Source: Thermoleptolyngbya sichuanensis A183
GTDB taxonomy: Bacteria; Cyanobacteriota; Cyanobacteriia; Elainellales; Elainellaceae
Reading direction: 5' to 3'
Length of the DNA: 64,000 nt
NCBI RefSeq assembly: GCF_013177315.1
Contig: NZ_CP053661.1
Coordinates: forward strand, 2,356,001 to 2,420,000
In this document: piece after piece, positions 26,455 through 34,821 of the stretch
How positions within the stretch are numbered: position 1 is the stretch's first letter
How the letters are laid out: each line of letters starts with the position of its first letter
The notes under the pieces: generated by a model
Databases searched by the model: none
Told to the model about the DNA's origin: nothing
The model's input: the letters and a program-made list of their open reading frames with translations, nothing else
Made by a program: the position numbers and the translations under genes

Positions 26455-27459
26455 TGCTAGGCGATGATAGGTAAACTGGTTGTAGTGCAATTACCCCCCC
26501 ACGCTATGGACTGTCCCCACTGCCAGAGCCAACAGACCGTGAAAAATGGACGTGAATCCCGCCCTAACGGGATGCTGATGCAGCGCTATCGGTGTCGAGA
26601 GTGCGGCAAGCAATTTAACGAGCGCACGGGCACTCCGATGGCACGCCTCCGAACGCCCAGTGTAATCGTGGCCACAGCCCTGAATAGTCGAACCGAAGGC
26701 CTGGGTGTGCGCGCGGCAGGTCGACTTTTTGGCAAGTCGCACTCAACGATTTTGCGGTGGGAAGACCGCCTGGCCGTTCAGGCGGACGCCTGGTCACCTC
26801 CGGCACCAGCAGAACGAGAGGTGACGCTAGAAGGGGATGAAGTGTACACTCGCGTCGGCGAGAACCTTCCCCCCCTCTAGCTCGGAGGGTTGGACGATTC
26901 ACTTTATCGAATGCAGCAGTCGCTACTGGGTCTCGGCCCAGGCTGGTCACAAAGACGAACTGCTATTTCAACGGGGGACGCAGCAGGCTTGGCAGTGGGC
27001 ACAAGCGTGTCCTTACATTCGGTGGTTCACCGTCGGTGAACGGCGCTATGCCAAGGTGTTATAGGATTTGACCAGCGTCTATCTGGCGCTCCGCAATTGT
27101 CCGAGTTATCGCACGCGAAAAGTCTGGCGGGCAGGACTCGAAGTGGCGATGAAAATCAAAGGTTCTCAAGGCCAGCGACGGGTGGTCTGGGTAAACTCGG
27201 AGCATCCCTTTACGGCCATTAGCCCTAGGGCAGAGGTGCATGCCAATCATAATGAGGCTCAGAATGCGGCTTTGAGGCGACGGTGCAGTGCCTATCGTCG
27301 GCGTCAGAATCTCTACGCTAAGACTCGGGAAGGATTACAGCGTGTTTTGGAGATCCAGCGGATCATCCATAATTGGGTGAGACCGCATTGGGGATTAGGG
27401 AAAAAGACGACTCCGGCGATGGCGATAGGCCTCTGCCCCCGCCCCCTATCAACCTAGCA
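26455..27459 (+). mobile_element. IS1-like insertion sequence, decayed
   Basis: About 1,005 bases. The imperfect ends are TGCTAGG...TGATAGG on the left and the complement of TGCTAGGTTGATAGG on the right, differing by a small indel. It encloses an IS1-type transposase broken by one shift and one stop. No target duplication was found. Its right end adjoins the truncated end of a sensor pseudogene. Confidence 0.65.
26464..27457 (+). pseudogene. IS1-family transposase, frameshifted and with an amber codon
   Basis: The N-terminal part has the zinc-finger-like CPHCQSQQTVKNG...RYRCRECGKQF. The frame breaks at a run of seven C near 26878; six C would continue it into SSSEGWTIHFIECSSRYWV. A TAG at 27062-27064 follows KVL, and the same frame then runs to 27457 with the conserved HANHNEAQNAALRRRCSAYR. 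The catalytic core is still recognisable. Two independent lesions argue for decay rather than programmed shifting. Confidence 0.8.
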
Positions 27460-28218
27460 AATCCTTTGCATGAGAGGGTTTGAATGCATCTCCCCATAAG
27501 ACCAGTGCCCAGTTCTCAGGCTAGAGAGAAACTGGCGAAACTCTACCGGAAGCTGCACATCGGTGGCACAGACCCCCAAGACAGTTCCCTCCTCGCTGTA
27601 TACCGGAAGGCTAGCCGTCAACACGGGCAAGAAAGTTGCAAAGTCTAAATAGATCTCGCTCCAAGCAGCCCCCTCTTGTCTTAAGTGCATCTTGATACCA
27701 CGGGCGCGATCGCGGATCGTATTCCCCATCCTCCGTGAGGAAAGCCAGACGATTTCCCCGACTATCTAGCTCATAGGAGAGAAAACGACCCCGCGTAGCC
27801 ATATTGGTCAGCCAGAGCCGAATCTCCTTACTGCCGACCTCCGAGCGCCCTGCCCCCAGAAATTCCCCCTGCTCTGTGCCGCAATAGGTGCCAAAATATA
27901 GGGCGAAATTCTCACCTGCTGGTGCATTTGGGCAATGTTTTGGGGATTTTGGAAATCCAGGCTGCCCTGGGTAAACGCGGCCGCATTGAGCTGATTGATG
28001 TCGTGCGGCGCTGTAAAGTAGCTCTCTAGCTCGCGCTAAATCTGGGAAGAGAGGCCCGTGCGAAGCTGGGAGGTCAGGTCATTTACGGCCCGCCGTGCCG
28101 CCAAAAACGACAGGTAGCCCACCAGCCCAACTGCTGCCGCAATTTCCAACACAAAGGGAACCACGAGCGCTGTGCGGAGGCGGAACTTGGCAGGAATAGC
28201 AGGAAGATTCACTGGCAT
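27460..28218 (-). pseudogene. Cache-type sensor protein, N-terminal remnant
   Basis: It starts at 28218 with a short cytoplasmic stretch and a membrane segment (LVVPFVLEIAAAVGLVGYLSFL). It continues as an extracellular Cache-like domain spread over three frames: RELESYFTAPHDINQLNAAA, then FLSYELDSRGNRLAF, then SEIYLDFATFLPVLTASLPV. There is an in-frame TAG at 28036-28038 and at least two frameshifts (near 27910 and 27700). The gene stops at the IS1-like element. Its output domain (histidine kinase or diguanylate cyclase) is lost. The ligand is unknown. Confidence 0.7.
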
Positions 28219-28316
28219 GGCATCTAGCGCTCTGTAGATTCCAGTTTAGGCTGCAAATCGAACGACTCAGCCCAAATATTCACTTTTTTACAGGTTAAGA
28301 TTCTGATTTCAGCATC

Positions 28317-28901
28317 TTAGCCCTTGCCCATATTTCGTTTCAACTCTTCGATTTCTTCATCCATCTCCCATTGGCGAAAGGCTTTTTCCAGGTCTTGGGG
28401 AGAGGACGAACCGGGGGGGGAGGCGTTGTAGTTTTGCCAGCCAGCAGTTTGCCACTGCTGGTCAACCGAGGTTGTGGTGCGGGTGGCTCTTGCCTGGGCC
28501 GCCTGGGCCGATACTTCCTTGCGCTTTTGCTGAATCTGTCGCTGGAGGTCGATGGTTTCCTGAATCCGCTGGCGCAGGGCTTCCATTTGTCCCCAAAGCT
28601 GATTTCCCTGGCGCAGCAGCGTGGCTTCGTGTTCTTCGGCGGGCTGGGCCAGATCCATGCGCCCCTTTTCCTTTGCTTTTTCGACGCGGGTGTGCCAGAG
28701 TTGCACTTCCTGTGCCGTGTTCAAGATTTCCTGCTGGAGCCGACTTTCCTTGAGCCGCAAGTCACCTAGTAAGCGAATCGCTTCTTCTTCCTGATCCCGC
28801 AGGTTGTCCTCGATGGCCTGGAGTTCCAGGTGCGGGTTATCGCGCAAAAACTCGTCCAGGCGGGCTTCTAGAAACGTGCTGAGGTCGTCAAAAAGGCTCA
28901 T
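28317..28901 (-). CDS. TIGR04376-type cyanobacterial coiled-coil protein
   Basis: A 194-residue, highly charged protein beginning MSLFDDLSTFLEARLDEFLR and predicted to be almost entirely helical with long coiled coils. A Ser/Pro-rich break lies near residue 160 and a charged C-terminal helix follows. This matches a conserved cyanobacterial family of unknown function (TIGR04376, from recall). No membrane segment or enzyme motif is seen. It marks the return to core genome after the decayed island. Confidence 0.8.
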   Translation of the reverse strand: MSLFDDLSTFLEARLDEFLRDNPHLELQAIEDNLRDQEEEAIRLLGDLRLKESRLQQEILNTAQEVQLWHTRVEKAKEKGRMDLAQPAEEHEATLLRQGNQLWGQMEALRQRIQETIDLQRQIQQKRKEVSAQAAQARATRTTTSVDQQWQTAGWQNYNASPPGSSSPQDLEKAFRQWEMDEEIEELKRNMGKG

Positions 28902-28943
28902 GGAACACTCCTATGGAGCGGATAGGGCAGGGTTGGGGCGATC

Positions 28944-29087
28944 GCACCGTGATTTTGCACCGTGATCTCGTGCAGCGATTTTGCACTGTGATTTCGCACT
29001 GCGACTTCGCACCGTGATTTTGCACCGTGATTTTGCACCGTGATCTCGTGCAGCGATTTCACACCGTGATCGCGTGCAGCGATTTTG
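28944..29087. repeat. tandem repeat, about 11 units of 11-15 bases
   Basis: Variants of GCACCGTGATTTT and GCAGCGATTTT follow one another between the coiled-coil gene and the next gene. Units differ in length, so this is not a CRISPR array and not a coding repeat. The unit resembles pieces of the HIP1 context. Confidence 0.85.
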
Positions 29088-29139
29088 TAAGCAACAGGCC
29101 TTCGGCATCAAAACACCGCACCCAAACCCTATCAAGGGA

Positions 29140-30450
29140 TCAGAACTGCTGTCCAGTGTAGATGGATCGCACGTCGCCGTTGCGTCGCACCATCACCTCA
29201 TTGCCCTTCACGGAAACAAGCGTCCAGCCGCTAGCTCCAATCGGTTCGCCCACCTGCACGCGATGGGTCGTGCCGTTGATTTCAAACAGGGCAGCGGAAC
29301 GGGCCGGATCGCTGAGTTCTAGAACACCAACGAGGGTATGGGTCGAGACGGCGGCGATATTGGGGGCGGCGGCGGGTGTATCGGTCGTGCTGTCGGTCGA
29401 TGAGGCAGCAGATGGGGCGGCTGGCGCAGTAGTGGGCAACGGGACAGTGGAAACGGCGGGCGATCGCCCCGGCAGGTTGAACCCTGGCAGACTGGGGAAT
29501 CCATTGCCACCACTGCTGCCACCGCTGCTGCCACTACTGTTGCCGCCGCTGCGACCGGGAAGCGCCATGTCTGCGGGCGGCCGGTAAACCGGGACAATCA
29601 GCGGGTCGGTGGGGGCTGAGTTGGTCGCGGCTGGATTGCCCGCCACCGCCACGCTCGGCAAGTTGCCCTCTGTGCCAGCGGTTTCCGCTTGACGACGGGC
29701 CGACCGTTGTTCCAATACCCTGAGCGATCGCTGAATGTAGTCCAAAAATTCGCGGTTTTCGGGCGAGGCTGGCTGGGTGGCGACCTCAGATGAGCCGGCC
29801 GTGTCGGGAGCATTCGCCTGCTGCCAGCGCCCCTGCATTGCATACCACAGCGCCACGGCCGCCGCCAAAGATCCGCAGACCAACAGCGCCAGCAGCCCAT
29901 CCAGCGATTTGTGCTTTACGCCAGTGGGTCTTGGCATGAGCGCTGCGGCGACCAACTCATCTTCTGGGCTGCTATCCACGGCCACCTGCCCAGAACTCTG
30001 AACAGAACTCTGCCCAGAACTCTGATCAAACTGAGGAATCAGCGCGGGTTCTGGGTTTAGCTCTGGCACAAAGGTTGGATCGCGAGTCACGCCAGCATCG
30101 GGCACGTTGGTTGAGCCGTCTTGCCGCTGTGCCTGGGAGACGGTGGCCAGCACAGGCGGAATCGTAACATCCGTGACGCTGACCGGGGTGGGAGTGCGGC
30201 TGGCGGCTAGTTCTTCCGGTAGTTCCGTCGAAACGGGTCTGCCCTGCTCTAGCGCTTCATGTAAGTCGCTAAACAGCTCGTCCATCAGTTGGTCGGCATA
30301 TTGCTCGATGGAAAAGCGGTCGGCCTCCGTGGCGACGCTCGACGCGCCGGAAACGCGAGTCGTGGCGATCGCCCTCGATTCTCGATCGGCAAGCTCTTGA
30401 GAATTCCGGGATTCTAGCGCAGGGGACTGGGCAGACGTGGGTTGAGACAT
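29140..30450 (-). CDS. single-pass membrane protein with a GspC/PilP-like C-terminal domain
   Basis: About 436 residues from the ATG at 30450 (MSQPTSAQSPALESRN). A disordered N-terminal region is followed by one membrane segment (LLALLVCGSLAAAVALWYAM). A long Ser/Gly/Pro-rich linker then leads to a small C-terminal domain, THTLVGVLELSDPARSAALF through IGASGWTLVSVKGNEVMVRR. That last domain has the beta-rich pattern of GspC homology-region or PilP domains, which link inner-membrane and outer-membrane parts of secretion and pilus machines. The resemblance is by pattern only. The longer frame to 30558 has no supporting features. I do not know a name for this gene. Confidence 0.6.
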   Translation of the reverse strand: MSQPTSAQSPALESRNSQELADRESRAIATTRVSGASSVATEADRFSIEQYADQLMDELFSDLHEALEQGRPVSTELPEELAASRTPTPVSVTDVTIPPVLATVSQAQRQDGSTNVPDAGVTRDPTFVPELNPEPALIPQFDQSSGQSSVQSSGQVAVDSSPEDELVAAALMPRPTGVKHKSLDGLLALLVCGSLAAAVALWYAMQGRWQQANAPDTAGSSEVATQPASPENREFLDYIQRSLRVLEQRSARRQAETAGTEGNLPSVAVAGNPAATNSAPTDPLIVPVYRPPADMALPGRSGGNSSGSSGGSSGGNGFPSLPGFNLPGRSPAVSTVPLPTTAPAAPSAASSTDSTTDTPAAAPNIAAVSTHTLVGVLELSDPARSAALFEINGTTHRVQVGEPIGASGWTLVSVKGNEVMVRRNGDVRSIYTGQQF

Positions 30451-30772
30451 GGCGAAATCAAAATGACGACTGATGACGACTGGCGTAAAGACGACTGGAG
30501 CAATTCGAGCAATGAAACCTGATGAACCGAGCCTGAGCAATCCCTTGAGCGATAGCACAGCAAGCCCCGCCGTGATGGCTACTCGGAATGGCTGCGGAAT
30601 GACTATTCAATAGCTATTCAATGTAGCAATAACCCGTCAAAACGGAACGCTTTTTAGAGGTTTGCCAATCTTAAAGAAGGGCTGGGAAAATTCACGGTCG
30701 GCCCATCCTCCGCCTCCAGACATAAAATTAAAAAAATAGGTACTTTTTGTAATCTCCGCTACGCAGCGTTCC

Positions 30773-31684
30773 ATGACCCTCGATTTTTCCTCTCCGCGAT
30801 CGCCCGAAACCAATGGCTGGCAGCACTGCTTTATTGAAACAAACCGCATCCGTCTGCACTGCGTGACGCAGGGAGAGGGCGAACTGGTAGTCTTGCTGCA
30901 CGGGTTTCCTGAGTTCTGGTATTCCTGGCGGCACCAAATTCCAGCGCTGGCAAAACATTTCAAAGTCGTCGTGCCGGATCTGCGCGGCTACAACGATTCC
31001 GACAAGCCCAGCGCGGGCTACGACCTGGATACCCTCAGCGCCGACATCCAGGGCATTATTGAGAACCTGGGCTATCTGAAGGCGCATATCGTTGGGCACG
31101 ACTGGGGCGGGGCGATCGCCTGGCACTTGGCGCAGACCGTTCCCCAGCGGCTGCATCGGCTGGCGATTCTAAACGCGCCCCATCCCCACCGTTTGATGCA
31201 GGAGATGTCGAGCAATCTCGACCAACTGCGGCGGAGTTGGTATATGCTGGCGTTTCAGGTGCCGGGGCTGCCGGAATGGCTAATTCGCCAAAACCTGCGA
31301 AACTTTGTGACGACGGCTATGCAGGAATTCTGCATCCGCAAGGGAGCCTTTAGCCGTCGAGATATGGACATTTATCAGGCGGCGCTAGAGAAACCAGGCG
31401 TGCTGACGGCAGCGATCAATTACTATCGACAACTGCTGTCGCCCCGACGGCTGATGCGCGAATGGGGGCGATCGCCCCTGCCCGTCACCGTGCCCACCCT
31501 CGTCCTCTGGGGCGAAGATGACCATTTCCTGGGCCAATCTCTTTTGGAAAACCTGGATGCGCTGGTCAAAGCACCGCTGCGCCTGACTCGCATCGCCGAC
31601 TGTGGCCACTGGATTCAGCAGGAAGTGCCCCAGACAGTCAACCGCGAACTGCTCAACTTTTTGCGGCAGCCGTATCCCGCGTAG
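30773..31684 (+). CDS. alpha/beta-hydrolase, epoxide hydrolase-like
   Basis: A 303-residue alpha/beta-hydrolase. The oxyanion segment is LLHGFPEFWYSWR (HGFP at residues 43-46) and the nucleophile elbow is GHDWGG with Asp110. The acid lies in LWGEDDHFLG and the base in DCGHWIQQE. An Asp nucleophile with HGFPExWYSWR is the pattern of soluble epoxide hydrolases; haloalkane dehalogenases are the main alternative. Substrate is unknown. The ATG at 30773 follows a 322-base divergent promoter gap (30451-30772) that contains several GACGACTG repeats and nothing else I recognise. Confidence 0.88.
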   Translation: MTLDFSSPRSPETNGWQHCFIETNRIRLHCVTQGEGELVVLLHGFPEFWYSWRHQIPALAKHFKVVVPDLRGYNDSDKPSAGYDLDTLSADIQGIIENLGYLKAHIVGHDWGGAIAWHLAQTVPQRLHRLAILNAPHPHRLMQEMSSNLDQLRRSWYMLAFQVPGLPEWLIRQNLRNFVTTAMQEFCIRKGAFSRRDMDIYQAALEKPGVLTAAINYYRQLLSPRRLMREWGRSPLPVTVPTLVLWGEDDHFLGQSLLENLDALVKAPLRLTRIADCGHWIQQEVPQTVNRELLNFLRQPYPA

Positions 31685-31733
31685 GCTTGCGACTTGCCGG
31701 GATGTAGAAGCTCAGGAAAACCTCAGGAAAACC

Positions 31734-32639
31734 TCAAGCAAATCCGTCCCAGCCGCAGGCGACCCGAAAGCCAATGTCATACAGGCCGCAATCGCCCTCA
31801 GCCCGCGACCGAAAAGCAGACCGACAACTGCGGGGCCCCACGTTCCAGGAGCCGCCTCGCAGTATGCGCCGTTTGGGGTCGCCGCCTGTTTCCCACGCGG
31901 TTCCGTCTGTCGGCGCATCGGCGTAGGTGTCATGCCAGGTATCCTGACACCACTCACGCACATTGCCATGCAGGTCGCAGAGTCCAAAGGCATTGGCATG
32001 GGCAAAATAGCCCACAGGCACGGTCTCGCGGCGGTCTTCGCCCTGGGGGCCCCGCCCGTAGCTGCCCCGGTTGCACAGTCGCCCCTGATACTCCCAGTCC
32101 ACCCCGGAGTAATTTGCCAGGTCGGTGGTCAGGGTTTCGCCGACGTGAAAGGGGGTCTCTGTGCCGCCGCGACAGGCGTATTCCCACTCGGCCTCGCTGG
32201 GCAAGCGGTAGGGACGGCCCGTGTGCGCGGTGAGGCGATCGCAAAATTCCACCGCCTCCAGCCACGACACCTGCTCCACCGGATGGTGATCGCCTTTGAA
32301 ATGGGCGGGGTCTGGGTCGAGCGATCGCCCCACCACGGGCAGCGCCGCCACTGCTCGCCATTGGGCCTGTGTCACAGGATACTTGCTCAAGGAAAAAGGC
32401 CGCAGCGTAACCGATCGCTGGGGTCCTTGCGAGGGATGCCAGCCCTCCTCTTCTCTAGGTGCGCCCATCGTAAACGGGCCTCCTGGCAAGATCACCATCT
32501 CCAACGCTACGCCCGCAGCCAGAGATTCTTTCCAGAGCTTGGCTCGACCCATGCGGCGATCGCCCACTTCGCCCGTCGGCAATAGGGTTAGCACTTCAAA
32601 CTCCACCGGCGTTAGTTCCGGTGTACTCTGATTGAACAT
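31734..32639 (-). CDS. SUMF1-fold protein lacking the FGE cysteine pair
   Basis: A 301-residue FGE-sulfatase-fold protein (VILPGGPFTMGAP, VSWLEAVEFCDRL, YRLPSEAEWEYACRGG). In the catalytic segment GGSWNVGPRSCRSAFR the first FGE cysteine is replaced by Val, while the second position keeps Cys. It is therefore unlikely to make formylglycine. Such proteins in cyanobacteria are often regulatory partners or other oxidoreductases (EgtB/PvdO-like), and the role here is unknown. It is divergent from the phycobiliprotein-like gene across a 320-base gap. Confidence 0.85.
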   Translation of the reverse strand: MFNQSTPELTPVEFEVLTLLPTGEVGDRRMGRAKLWKESLAAGVALEMVILPGGPFTMGAPREEEGWHPSQGPQRSVTLRPFSLSKYPVTQAQWRAVAALPVVGRSLDPDPAHFKGDHHPVEQVSWLEAVEFCDRLTAHTGRPYRLPSEAEWEYACRGGTETPFHVGETLTTDLANYSGVDWEYQGRLCNRGSYGRGPQGEDRRETVPVGYFAHANAFGLCDLHGNVREWCQDTWHDTYADAPTDGTAWETGGDPKRRILRGGSWNVGPRSCRSAFRSRAEGDCGLYDIGFRVACGWDGFA

Positions 32640-32801
32640 CGATGACTGGGGTTAATTGCTTTACACCCCTCATCATACGGCGCGATCGAAATACGGCACG
32701 ATCGAACCGCTCTCCGGCTCTCCCAGCCGCGCATTGGCAAACCAGACCCGCATTCAGATTTCCAGAGCAATCCCGCCCCCAAACCGTTGAACCCGCCCCA
32801 G

Positions 32802-32821
32802 GATGTATTAAGAAATACATC
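32802..32821. promoter_or_regulatory. 8+8 palindrome upstream of the phycobiliprotein-like gene
   Basis: GATGTATT, four bases, then AATACATC, in the gap between two divergent genes. It may be an operator for a dimeric regulator of either gene. The remaining gap (32640-32959) shows no other feature I can name. Confidence 0.4.
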
Positions 32822-32959
32822 TTTATGGGGGGCTATTTTGCGGAGTGGGCAATCTGATCCTAAGGATGGCAAGTTGCTCAGCGCCGCAGCGGTTGAGAGG
32901 GTGCAGGGCGATCGCCATCCGCCTTTTCCCACTCGTCTCCATCGCATGGTCTTTGTCCT

Positions 32960-33433
32960 ATGCTCACCCTTAGCCACACCCTAGACCGAAGTTTGCGAAA
33001 CGCTGATGGCGCTTATCTGGATCAGCAAGGACTGCAAATCCTGAGTGCCTACGTGCAAACCTATCAGACCCGGCTAGATGCATATCAGCAATTGCGCGAT
33101 CGCAGCACGCCAATGATTCACCAGGCGCTCAAGAAGCTGGCGCAGGTGCATCCAGAGCTAATCCAGCAGCATGGACAGCGCTGTTTATATGACATGACCG
33201 AAGTCGTTCGCTACATTGCCCTCTCGGTGCTGCGAGATGACGAGACATTTTTCAAAGAGCAGATGATGTCTTGGCTCGACACCATCCTGATGGCCCACAA
33301 GCGCCATAGCCACTGCGCCACGGCCTATCGCTATCTCCAGGAGGCGATCGCCGCCAACCTCTCGCCCGCCGCCAACACACTCATTTCTCCGTATTTGGAT
33401 AGCGTTGTTCTAGCGCTACAATCCCACGCCTAG
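32960..33433 (+). CDS. phycobiliprotein-like (allophycocyanin-fold) protein
   Basis: A 157-residue globin-fold protein of the phycobilisome alpha/beta family. The segment RCLYDMTEVVRYIALSVL aligns with the bilin-binding region of allophycocyanin beta (CLRDMEIILRY). It keeps Cys75 and Asp78, the residues that attach and hold the bilin. The rest is divergent: no normal APC N-terminus, and a loop with HKRHSHC. So it is not a standard ApcA, ApcB, ApcD or ApcF, but could carry a bilin. It is followed after 31 bases by a linker-like gene on the same strand, so the pair is probably one operon. Its role in the phycobilisome or in sensing is unknown. Confidence 0.75.
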   Translation: MLTLSHTLDRSLRNADGAYLDQQGLQILSAYVQTYQTRLDAYQQLRDRSTPMIHQALKKLAQVHPELIQQHGQRCLYDMTEVVRYIALSVLRDDETFFKEQMMSWLDTILMAHKRHSHCATAYRYLQEAIAANLSPAANTLISPYLDSVVLALQSHA

Positions 33434-33464
33434 CCTACGTCTAGCGGTCATTCCAGAGGTCGAT

Positions 33465-34202
33465 ATGCAACACACACCCATTTCGATTCATCCCAATTCC
33501 TCTCAGACCGAGCGCGAAGCCGCCCTCCAGCAAATCTATCGGCAAGTCCTCGAACGCCAGCCCTACAGCTATGAGCGGCGAATTTTAGGACGGTTGGAAA
33601 AAGACTTTCTGGCCAACCGGATCGGGGTACGGCGGTTTCTGCGCGAACTGGGACAGTCCGAGGTATATCTCAACGCCTTTTACTTCAATACGTCTAACTA
33701 CAAATTTATAGAGCGCTGTCTGAAGCATTTCTTGGGGCGGGCACTCCTCAACCATGAAGAAATGCAGCACTATGGCAACGTTCTGGCCCGACAGGGCGCA
33801 GCAGGGCTAATTTCGACCCTGCTCGACTCAGAAGAATATCGCAAGGCGTTTGGTGGGTTCACGATTCCCCATGCCCGCGCCCAGTCGTGCTACGAATCGC
33901 CCAAAGCCTACCTGGAAACCCATGTGCTAAACCAGGAATACGCAGGGCGACGGGGCAACGCCGTGCCAACCCTGATCTGGCACGAGCTAGGGCTGAACTG
34001 CGACACAGGCGTATGCCGCCACCCAGAGGCCGACGAAGCCCTAGAGCCGCCGCTCCCAGGAATTGCCGACCATTTGCCAGACTCCTTCTTGGCGCTGCTT
34101 AGAGGAGACAATCAGGAACTAGACACGGCTACGGTTCGGGAACTGGTTGCTTCTCTCTCGCCGCAGCAAAGAAAAGCCCTCCAGCGGGCAATCCTGAGTT
34201 GA
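33465..34202 (+). CDS. phycobilisome linker-like protein with novel C-terminal extension
   Basis: A 245-residue protein. Residues 15-140 form a PBS linker domain (IYRQVLERQPYSYERRILGR, GVRRFLRELGQSEVYLNAFY, NYKFIERCLKHFLGR), the type found in rod-core linkers and ApcE. The C-terminal ~100 residues have no counterpart I recognise and include LGLNCDTGVCRHPE, a possible metal or disulphide motif, and a helical tail. With the preceding phycobiliprotein-like gene it may form a small assembly attached to the antenna. No CpcG-type membrane anchor is visible. Confidence 0.82.
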   Translation: MQHTPISIHPNSSQTEREAALQQIYRQVLERQPYSYERRILGRLEKDFLANRIGVRRFLRELGQSEVYLNAFYFNTSNYKFIERCLKHFLGRALLNHEEMQHYGNVLARQGAAGLISTLLDSEEYRKAFGGFTIPHARAQSCYESPKAYLETHVLNQEYAGRRGNAVPTLIWHELGLNCDTGVCRHPEADEALEPPLPGIADHLPDSFLALLRGDNQELDTATVRELVASLSPQQRKALQRAILS

Positions 34203-34365
34203 GATCTGGCCCTTCAGCCTTTCCCTAGAGCAGCTACTATGCAGTGGGGTATAGCGGTAATGCCGTTGTATCCCATTTTTTATCGGACTTTTTATCGGAT
34301 TGCCGATTGAACTCAGCAATCCTTCTAAGCAATCCTTACTAAGCAACTCCTTACTTTTTCCGCGT

Positions 34366-34554
34366 CTACTTGGGGTCTTCGTCGATCTTCGGAACGATGT
34401 CTGGACGCTCCTTGGCTTCCCAACCCGGCGGCCGCTTCGAGTTATACCAGGCGATCGAGCCGATGGTGACGGCCGCAATAAACCCCACCACGTAGACCGC
34501 CGTAAACCAAACTGGAAAACCGCCGCCTGCGGCTACATCCATCAACAGAACCAT
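34366..34554 (-). CDS. Psb35-like photosystem II-associated small protein
   Basis: Sixty-two residues with one membrane segment: VWFTAVYVVGFIAAVTIG, then SIAWYNSKRPPGWEAKERPD and a charged tail. This closely fits the small cyanobacterial protein described as Psb35 (Synechocystis Ssl2148), which associates with CP47 during photosystem II assembly; the name is from recall. I chose ATG 34554, with GGAG upstream. A longer frame to 34791 only adds translation of a small repeat element. Confidence 0.65.
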   Translation of the reverse strand: MVLLMDVAAGGGFPVWFTAVYVVGFIAAVTIGSIAWYNSKRPPGWEAKERPDIVPKIDEDPK

Positions 34555-34593
34555 AACCCTAAGCTCCAAATATTTCAGAATTTCAGATTCCTC

Positions 34594-34683
34594 AGGACTT
34601 ACGCACTTGCAATAAGTCTTCTGGGTTTTGGACGATTTCTCGCAGGCGCAGCCCGCAAGAAATCGTCCAACTGCGTCAGTCCT
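34594..34683. repeat. 90-base inverted-repeat element, copy 1
   Basis: Ends AGGACTTACGCA and TGCGTCAGTCCT pair with one mismatch. The centre holds a second hairpin with arms around GATTTCTCGCAGG and CCCGCAAGAAATC. A diverged copy of the same length lies at 61899-61988. It has no gene and is probably a MITE. Confidence 0.75.
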
Positions 34684-34821
34684 ATTCCTAAAATCATCAT
34701 TCCGTAGAATCGACCCCTCACACCAATATTTTTGGGCAAGGGCCGATCGGGAACAGCCCTGTGAACAGCCGCATCGGGTGCTTTGCCGCAACTAGCTGCA
34801 AGGTGTAGGTTCCTTCAGGAA

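Noticed and set aside
28944-29087. Repeat array considered as CRISPR
   Set aside because: Units are 11-15 bases, directly adjacent and variable, with no spacers and no cas genes nearby.
31602-32585. 327-codon + strand frame
   Set aside because: It overlaps the SUMF1-fold gene on the other strand, which has clear motifs; this frame has none.
34366-34791. Longer start for the Psb35-like gene
   Set aside because: The added N-terminal residues are translation of the 90-base repeat element.
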